This document shows positions 4,201 through 6,579 of a stretch of DNA of 6,579 nt, one piece after another (position 1 is the stretch's first letter; every line of letters starts with the position of its first letter). Both the position numbers and the translations under genes were made by a program. The notes under the pieces were generated by a model. The model worked only from the letters and a program-made list of their open reading frames with translations. It had not been told where the DNA came from and searched no databases. Source of the stretch: an archaeon (GTDB lineage Archaea > Iainarchaeota > Iainarchaeia > Iainarchaeales > Iainarchaeaceae); the NCBI GenBank assembly GCA_024653905.1, contig JANLGZ010000026.1, forward strand, positions 1 to 6,579, given 5' to 3'.

Positions 4201-6579
4201 ATCCATGTTAAGTGCAAGTGCGGTTCGATTGCATATCCTGTTGTTCCTACTTCCGCAATTTTTTGTCCCGCCTTCACAGTGTCCCCTTTTTTCACTAACA
4301 AATTCACTGGACTCAAATGCCCGTAAACAAAATAACCTTCTTTTCCATACACCTGCAAAACAATTGTATTACCGTAACTCACTCCTGTGTTCTTGCGCGC
4401 ACCACATGAGTTGTCCGCAAAAGAAGTGTTTGTGAGGCAGTCGCTTACAACATCAAGTATTTTTCCGTTTCCTATTGCATAAACATCCTGCCCTATTACC
4501 CCATAGTCAATTCCGAGACCCGGTACATCACCATCATTTGAGCTTGTCCCGCCGAGGTCTATGCCTGTGTGGGTAGAGTTTGTTCCTACGCCTACACAAG
4601 CTATTACATCATGGCTTACAGTAGGCCAATAAAGATTCGATAAAGCAACAGTTGTGGCGTCGTCAACCTTGTAAAACTCACATAAATTTTCGTTTTTTTT
4701 CAATTCAATATAACCGTTTTCTGAAGGGTATGGAGTAGAGCTAAGAGTATACACAACTTTTGTACCGTCGTCCTTGTCTTCTGGTTGAGTAACATTTTGC
4801 GAGAAGCTATATTTTCCTTCAGGAATCTTCTCGAAATTAAAAGTGTAAAATGCATCAGCTCCTGTTATGCTTGGAGTTATTTGCAATTCATTTGATGTAA
4901 GTTCTGTTTCATTATTAATGTTTTTCACATGAACGTTCTTCATTTGGGCACGGAGATACTCAATGTCTGATGAATCAATTGTATCTCCCTGTGCAACTCT
5001 TAATTTTAGATTGCATGATTCAGAAGATTCTATTGGCTGTTCAGTTTGACTTGTTTTGATTACAAAAATATCATCATAAAAACATTCAGTGTCAGATAAG
5101 TTTTTTGATTTAATCTTTGATTTAATAAGAACTGAAATATATGGAAGCTTGTAATCAGCTGGCACTTTTAGTTCTACTTTACCAGTAGAATTGAGGGACT
5201 TAGAAATATCTTTATCTGACATTGCATCAAGAGCAGTGAACATTACCGAACAATCGTTACTGTTGCTTGACGTTATTTTTGCACCTGCTGAATATGTTGC
5301 ACCTGCTTTAACACCAATTACTTTTTGTACTATGCTTCCATTCGACAGCAAAAGTTGATTATTATTATTATTATTATTATTTGAAACTTTTATTTTATAA
5401 CTGTCGGCTGGAGTTGCGTCACTCAAAACCCAAGAATCAGGAACATTTTCTGTTTGCCCGCCCTCAAAATCTCCGTTTAAAATTAAATTTCCGCTACTGT
5501 TTTCTGAAGGCGGTTGTTCGGTTTCTGGAGTTTCATCAGAGGTATCAGTTCCAGGCTCAGCGGGTGAATCTGAAACAGGGCGCAAAAACAGGTTGTCAAA
5601 ATAACATTTTGATTCATCATCGTATAGCGCGGCAGTAACTCTGATTTGCACGGTTACCTTTCCGCCTGAAGGCGCTCCTATTTTCAGGGGGCTGAGTAAG
5701 GTGCTTTCACTTACAGAAGTAAAATCAGCTATGCTGGTGCCACTATTTGGAAGGAGGTCAATTACACCATCAGGATTTGTGCCTGGAATTTCCAAATATA
5801 TTGAACATGCAGGTTTTTGTCCTGAACCATCCACCATTTTTATTGTACCGCCGTATTCATATATTTCGTATGGCACAAGTTCAATTGATTGCTGCAAACC
5901 ATAAGCATTATCTGCAATGGTTTTTTTGAAGACCAATGTACTTTTACCAAGCAGTAATTTTTCCAAAGAAAAACCACCAAAAAGGGAACTATTTTCCAAA
6001 GAAAAAATCGGGTTGATTGTAGAACTTTCATCTGCCTCCCATTCTGCTGGAATGTTACTGCCAGTTATATAAATTTCTTCAAAACCGCAGTTCTTTAGAA
6101 GATTTCCCGCAAAACCGCAATCTGCAACCTGCTCACCTGATGGATTATCGGATGATGGAGGGGTTTCTGGTTCAGGCAGTATGGGTTCGGGCTCGGAAAC
6201 CACAAGGCCTTCTCCTGTTTTAGTTAGTGTAACATTTCCTTTAATGATATTTGACAAACCACTTGCAACAGCGAAGCTCTCAAAATACCCTGAGGAAAAA
6301 ACATAAGACCCGTATTCCAAATAATAATTGATAGATGTTCCACTTATAGCAGGAACGTAAGAAGCGGTCATGTCCTCATAAAAAATGGTGTTTTCTGAAT
6401 TTTGTTTTTTGAGTTTTATTATAATTGATTCGGAAACATCTGTGAGTTTTTCAGTTGGAAAATTATCCGGAAAAACCAAGTTAACTTCAAATGTTGGATT
6501 GTTAGATGCACTTATAACTGATGCTTGAATTGCCATTATACCAGGAATAAGATTTGTTAATGTTGATGCAAATGAAATT
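1278..6579 (-). CDS. Giant secreted multidomain peptidoglycan hydrolase (M23 + GH3 + Amidase_3 + RlpA-like), 5' end beyond the window
   Basis: One uninterrupted frame encodes at least 1,766 residues (1,752 from the first Met, at 6536; numbering below starts there). Order: hydrophobic N-terminus; beta-rich domain about 13-106; CBM4_9-like domains about 141-320 and 349-495; second beta-rich domain about 508-612; M23 peptidase about 640-810; GH3/NagZ-like about 843-1140; unassigned Cys-rich beta region 1155-1335; Amidase_3 about 1393-1595; RlpA-like barrel about 1606-1747. Pro/Glu/Ser- or Gly/Ser-rich linkers separate several of them. The M23 and amidase metal ligands are intact; the GH3 acid/base loop is altered. 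All four enzyme families act on murein in bacteria, so a wall-degrading extracellular role is inferred. There is no C-terminal anchor or LPXTG-like motif. No stop codon occurs upstream of 6536, and the residues there (ISFASTLTNLIPGI before the Met) are hydrophobic, so the true start is probably off the right edge, in a signal peptide or membrane anchor. The 32 cysteines suggest disulfides outside the cytoplasm. Confidence 0.9.
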   Translation of the reverse strand, partial: ISFASTLTNLIPGIMAIQASVISASNNPTFEVNLVFPDNFPTEKLTDVSESIIIKLKKQNSENTIFYEDMTASYVPAISGTSINYYLEYGSYVFSSGYFESFAVASGLSNIIKGNVTLTKTGEGLVVSEPEPILPEPETPPSSDNPSGEQVADCGFAGNLLKNCGFEEIYITGSNIPAEWEADESSTINPIFSLENSSLFGGFSLEKLLLGKSTLVFKKTIADNAYGLQQSIELVPYEIYEYGGTIKMVDGSGQKPACSIYLEIPGTNPDGVIDLLPNSGTSIADFTSVSESTLLSPLKIGAPSGGKVTVQIRVTAALYDDESKCYFDNLFLRPVSDSPAEPGTDTSDETPETEQPPSENSSGNLILNGDFEGGQTENVPDSWVLSDATPADSYKIKVSNNNNNNNNQLLLSNGSIVQKVIGVKAGATYSAGAKITSSNSNDCSVMFTALDAMSDKDISKSLNSTGKVELKVPADYKLPYISVLIKSKIKSKNLSDTECFYDDIFVIKTSQTEQPIESSESCNLKLRVAQGDTIDSSDIEYLRAQMKNVHVKNINNETELTSNELQITPSITGADAFYTFNFEKIPEGKYSFSQNVTQPEDKDDGTKVVYTLSSTPYPSENGYIELKKNENLCEFYKVDDATTVALSNLYWPTVSHDVIACVGVGTNSTHTGIDLGGTSSNDGDVPGLGIDYGVIGQDVYAIGNGKILDVVSDCLTNTSFADNSCGARKNTGVSYGNTIVLQVYGKEGYFVYGHLSPVNLLVKKGDTVKAGQKIAEVGTTGYAIEPHLHLTWIKNQALLDSSNYYGFSLSNVVNPLCLFNSTDYTLVTSRQNVNEQICGCEAAVPPEPPSSESSDLTAAIRAMIMAPPGEQAKNNDIGGLILMTSEDIAKASNDATVPKNLYLVSTDAEAIAINHLKLSYPLKNAGEKYENASEVTAMAQVLALQLKQNRINMDLAPVLDVSKSGALAPRVFSNNSSVVSLFGTAFITALQSNGIIATAKHFPGYGENNDNTDDGEVNDARTLDYFKQKGNNDIAPFIDAKESGVEAIMVNSINYAGTGKAVFNASLYPQQLIGFSGLVVTDDLSPIVRNNKDGSCEEVAVKAVNAGADVLLFVDPQHVDCSIKGLLAAVNSGKLDKQKILASAQKIKALSKKYPIGGGTVSLAEAPSCKPIITKIQFENPDHSFTTLGGDNILEKWDERLEIPYNQDATVASSFKANGTKDACKIYQWTFELWTEEPTTADKCSENANCLRVQLSSGKDATTALNVATEVINTKKVELNDSYQDISVKGESFKTLGEAFKAKGMLQNPGDVQNVYLRVETCDQVSGAECTGNWKDSHAYKFILKIPDSTQPKNKITKDDWFIWLKKTVIKPPATDGCKTIAECKAILDLKMIEQVFQPYEVITAKKYFVLIDPGHGGIDSGAVVAGTDLKESDFTWQIATSLKHKLEAKGFDTLLTRTQDETLPIQSGNDQRSPKVISLLEQKKEVYGADNIMFVSVHLNSIAGNCPDYSLSLYNQGKNSAFADALRSGLEESGFSEFANIGLSTDVDVTPKHNTLAMVREPQVVTDNVALVEYVFLCQLKSYSGEQKKEFVENAATATLAGIEKFVGSSSGGASTSGEWHDNIFMTYYYTGSYGAGGTTALNQKPCSSDPNDSYKCVALPNKTALEKTIQICSAAEKCGTYTVNDVGPWCITDPYVLTPEQRPIAEAYKKIVMPNISACGTTTYVGKKTNGAGIDVSPNVLKDLGLPIDNATVKWRFVDASASS
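1296..1721 (-). other. RlpA-like double-psi beta-barrel domain (C-terminal)
   Basis: Residues about 1606-1747 start with MTYYYTGSYGAGGTTALN, like the xSWYGxxxxGxxTA opening of RlpA. They continue with CVALP, TVNDVGPW (1670-1677) and GIDVSPNVLKDLGL (1721-1734), equivalent to RlpA's VNDRGPF and VIDLSxxAAxxLG, and close with VKWRFV. D1723 aligns with the conserved Asp of RlpA lytic transglycosylases; an equivalent of their catalytic Glu is not obvious. About 45 residues are inserted between the two motifs, where RlpA has only a short loop. Six cysteines (1634, 1644, 1660, 1666, 1678, 1707) probably form three disulfides. Glycan cleavage is possible but unproven; a purely binding role is an alternative. 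Confidence 0.65.
1752..2360 (-). other. Amidase_3 domain: zinc N-acetylmuramoyl-L-alanine amidase
   Basis: Residues about 1393-1595 carry the complete family signature: VLIDPGHGGIDSGAV (zinc ligand H1402), DLKESDFTWQIA (zinc ligand E1418), MFVSVHLNS (zinc ligand H1485) and VALVEYVFL (catalytic E1560). In AmiA/B/C and CwlB-type enzymes this fold cuts the bond between N-acetylmuramic acid and L-alanine, releasing stem peptides from glycan. All metal and catalytic residues are present, so activity is expected. Cysteines 1493 and 1565 are the only pair in the domain and could form a disulfide. Confidence 0.92.
2532..3074 (-). other. Unassigned six-cysteine, probably beta-rich region
   Basis: Residues about 1155-1335, between the GH3 and amidase domains, match no family I recognise. 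They open with CKPIITKIQFENP and close with HAYKFILKIP, with alternating hydrophobic strands such as QWTFELW and VYLRVETCDQ, suggesting a beta-sandwich. Cysteines 1155, 1210, 1230, 1236, 1308 and 1316 fall inside, an even number. A helix-and-linker stretch with cysteines 1364 and 1370 follows before the amidase. A binding or spacer role is a guess. Confidence 0.4.
3117..4010 (-). other. GH3 domain, NagZ-like beta-N-acetylhexosaminidase with altered active-site loop
   Basis: Residues about 843-1140 follow the NagZ plan: IGGLILMTSEDI (863-874), MDLAPVLDV (939-947), PRVF (R956), KHFPGYG (986-992), and GLVVTDDLS (1063-1071), where D1068 fits the GH3 nucleophile pattern [ST]-D-x(2)-[SGADNIT]. NagZ removes N-acetylglucosamine from muropeptides. 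Differences from the family are marked. The usual DQEGG is DAEAI (893-897). KHFPGHG has Tyr for the second His. The following DSH acid/base motif has no His, reading ENNDNTDDGE instead. The fold call is good, but hydrolysis may be slow, use another acid, or be lost. Confidence 0.8.
4107..4619 (-). other. M23 (LytM/lysostaphin-type) zinc metallopeptidase domain
   Basis: Residues about 640-810 show the M23 signature: STHTGIDLGG with zinc ligands H656 and D660, an AIGNGKILDV strand, VYGHLSPV with catalytic-site H740, a GDTVKAGQKIAEVGTTG core, and EPHLHL with H773 and zinc ligand H775. M23 enzymes cut peptide cross-links or stem peptides of murein; substrate specificity cannot be read from the motif. 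All expected metal and catalytic residues are present, so the domain is probably active. Four cysteines (647, 700, 711, 803) surround the fold; 700 and 711 bracket an insertion between early strands. Confidence 0.93.
4701..5015 (-). other. Beta-rich accessory domain, second of two similar copies
   Basis: Residues about 508-612 begin with CNLKLRVAQG, continue through ITPSITGADAFYTFNFEKIPEGKYSFS and end in a YIELKK strand. The layout resembles regulatory beta-sandwich domains that carry an 'F-f--IPeGkYsf' strand, as in carboxypeptidase regulatory-like folds. Cysteines 508 and 619 flank it and could close it with a disulfide. The pattern is similar to residues 13-106 near the N-terminus. It joins the sugar-binding-like region to the M23 peptidase. 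Confidence 0.4.
5052..5492 (-). other. CBM4_9-like (galactose-binding fold) domain, second copy
   Basis: Residues about 349-495 begin with GNLILNGDFEGG and PDSWVLSD, the classic start of CBM4_9-type jelly rolls, and end with ECFYDDIFVIK, the matching final strand. A central VIGVKAGATYSAGAKI strand pair also fits. Cysteines 429 and 485 may pair. The domain probably binds a polysaccharide, perhaps bacterial glycan, but the ligand is unknown. An eight-Asn run (386-393) is inserted in its N-terminal third. Confidence 0.6.
5358..5381. repeat. Trinucleotide microsatellite, eight ATT units (poly-Asn in the protein)
   Basis: Eight uninterrupted ATT units on the plus strand read as eight AAT (Asn) codons, residues 386-393, on the coding minus strand. 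All copies use the same codon, which points to replication slippage. Changes in copy number would keep the frame and only lengthen or shorten a surface loop. Confidence 0.9.
5493..5576 (-). other. Pro/Glu/Ser/Thr-rich acidic linker between the two CBM-like domains
   Basis: Residues about 321-348 are dominated by Pro, Glu, Asp, Ser and Thr (for example PETEQPPSENSSG) with no hydrophobic core. This is a flexible, extracellular-type spacer. Similar linkers occur at about 114-136 (SEPEPILPEPETPPSS), 496-507 and 829-841, and a Gly/Ser-rich one at 1595-1605. Confidence 0.75.
5577..6116 (-). other. CBM4_9-like (galactose-binding fold) domain, first copy
   Basis: Residues about 141-320 start with GNLLKNCGFEE and IPAEWEAD and finish with KCYFDNLFLRP, the opening and closing strands typical of CBM4_9-like jelly rolls. 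QQSIELVPYEIYEYGGTI in the middle matches the family's 'v-q-i-l-pg-tYe-sg-i' element. Cysteines 140, 150, 244 and 311 lie in or beside the domain. Carbohydrate binding, such as adhesion to a wall or capsule, is inferred from fold only. Confidence 0.6.
6219..6500 (-). other. Beta-rich accessory domain, first of two similar copies
   Basis: Residues about 13-106 run from NPTFEVNLVFPDNF through VPAISGTSINYYLEYGSYVFSSGYFES to GNVTLTK. They share spacing and strand pattern with residues 508-612 (ITPSITGADAFYTFNFEKIPEGKYSFS). The resemblance is by eye and weak in identity. A Pro/Glu-rich linker follows at 114-136. Confidence 0.35.

Noticed and set aside
3070..4435. Several plus-strand open frames of 69-100 codons (3070-3372, 3616-3837, 3901-4110, 4205-4435)
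   Set aside because: All are antisense to the GH3 and M23 domains, which carry clear motifs on the minus strand. None has a start signal or recognisable product.
5381..6031. Small open frames opposite or out of frame with the CBM-like domains (5381-5638, 5701-5904, 5747-5929, 5840-6031)
   Set aside because: They overlap each other and the continuous giant frame, and their translations show no family features.
1296..6536. Numerous N-x-S/T sequons in the giant protein, suggestive of heavy N-glycosylation
   Set aside because: About twenty are seen, roughly what the Asn, Ser and Thr content would give by chance, so they are not evidence by themselves.

Overview
The window holds two transcription units facing each other, and almost all of it is coding. 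The best guess at the host is an archaeon, possibly a small-genome (DPANN-type) lineage. The DNA is AT-rich. The first gene has an archaeal TATA-like box (ATTTAAATAT) centred about 25 bases before its ATG with no Shine-Dalgarno motif, as in a leaderless transcript, whereas the second gene of that operon has an SD-like AAGGAGA. This split is common in archaea. The assignment is an inference; no rRNA or ribosomal gene is present to confirm it, and an unusual bacterium is possible.

Bases 1-1247 (+ strand) carry a two-gene operon resembling an AbiE-type toxin-antitoxin pair: a DUF1814/AbiEii-like nucleotidyltransferase (31-672) followed, with a 4-base ATGA overlap, by an AbiEi-like winged-helix antitoxin/repressor (669-1247). 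The order is toxin first, the reverse of the classical abiEi-abiEii arrangement.

Bases 1278-6579 (- strand) are one giant open gene that runs off the right edge, giving at least 1,766 residues. Residues below are numbered from the first Met in the window, at 6536. In order the protein has a hydrophobic N-terminal segment, a beta-rich domain, two CBM4_9-like galactose-binding-fold domains separated by Pro/Glu/Ser-rich linkers, a second beta-rich domain, an M23 (LytM-type) metallopeptidase, a GH3 domain of the NagZ type, an unassigned six-cysteine beta-rich region, an Amidase_3 N-acetylmuramoyl-L-alanine amidase, and a C-terminal RlpA-like double-psi beta-barrel. Four families that attack different bonds of bacterial peptidoglycan are thus joined in one secreted, probably disulfide-bonded polypeptide. 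If the host is an archaeon, which has no murein, the likely target is the wall of a neighbouring bacterium. That is the main reason to look again at this window.

The two units converge with 30 bases between stop codons, and nothing in the sequence links them functionally. No tRNA, rRNA, CRISPR, insertion sequence or riboswitch was seen.
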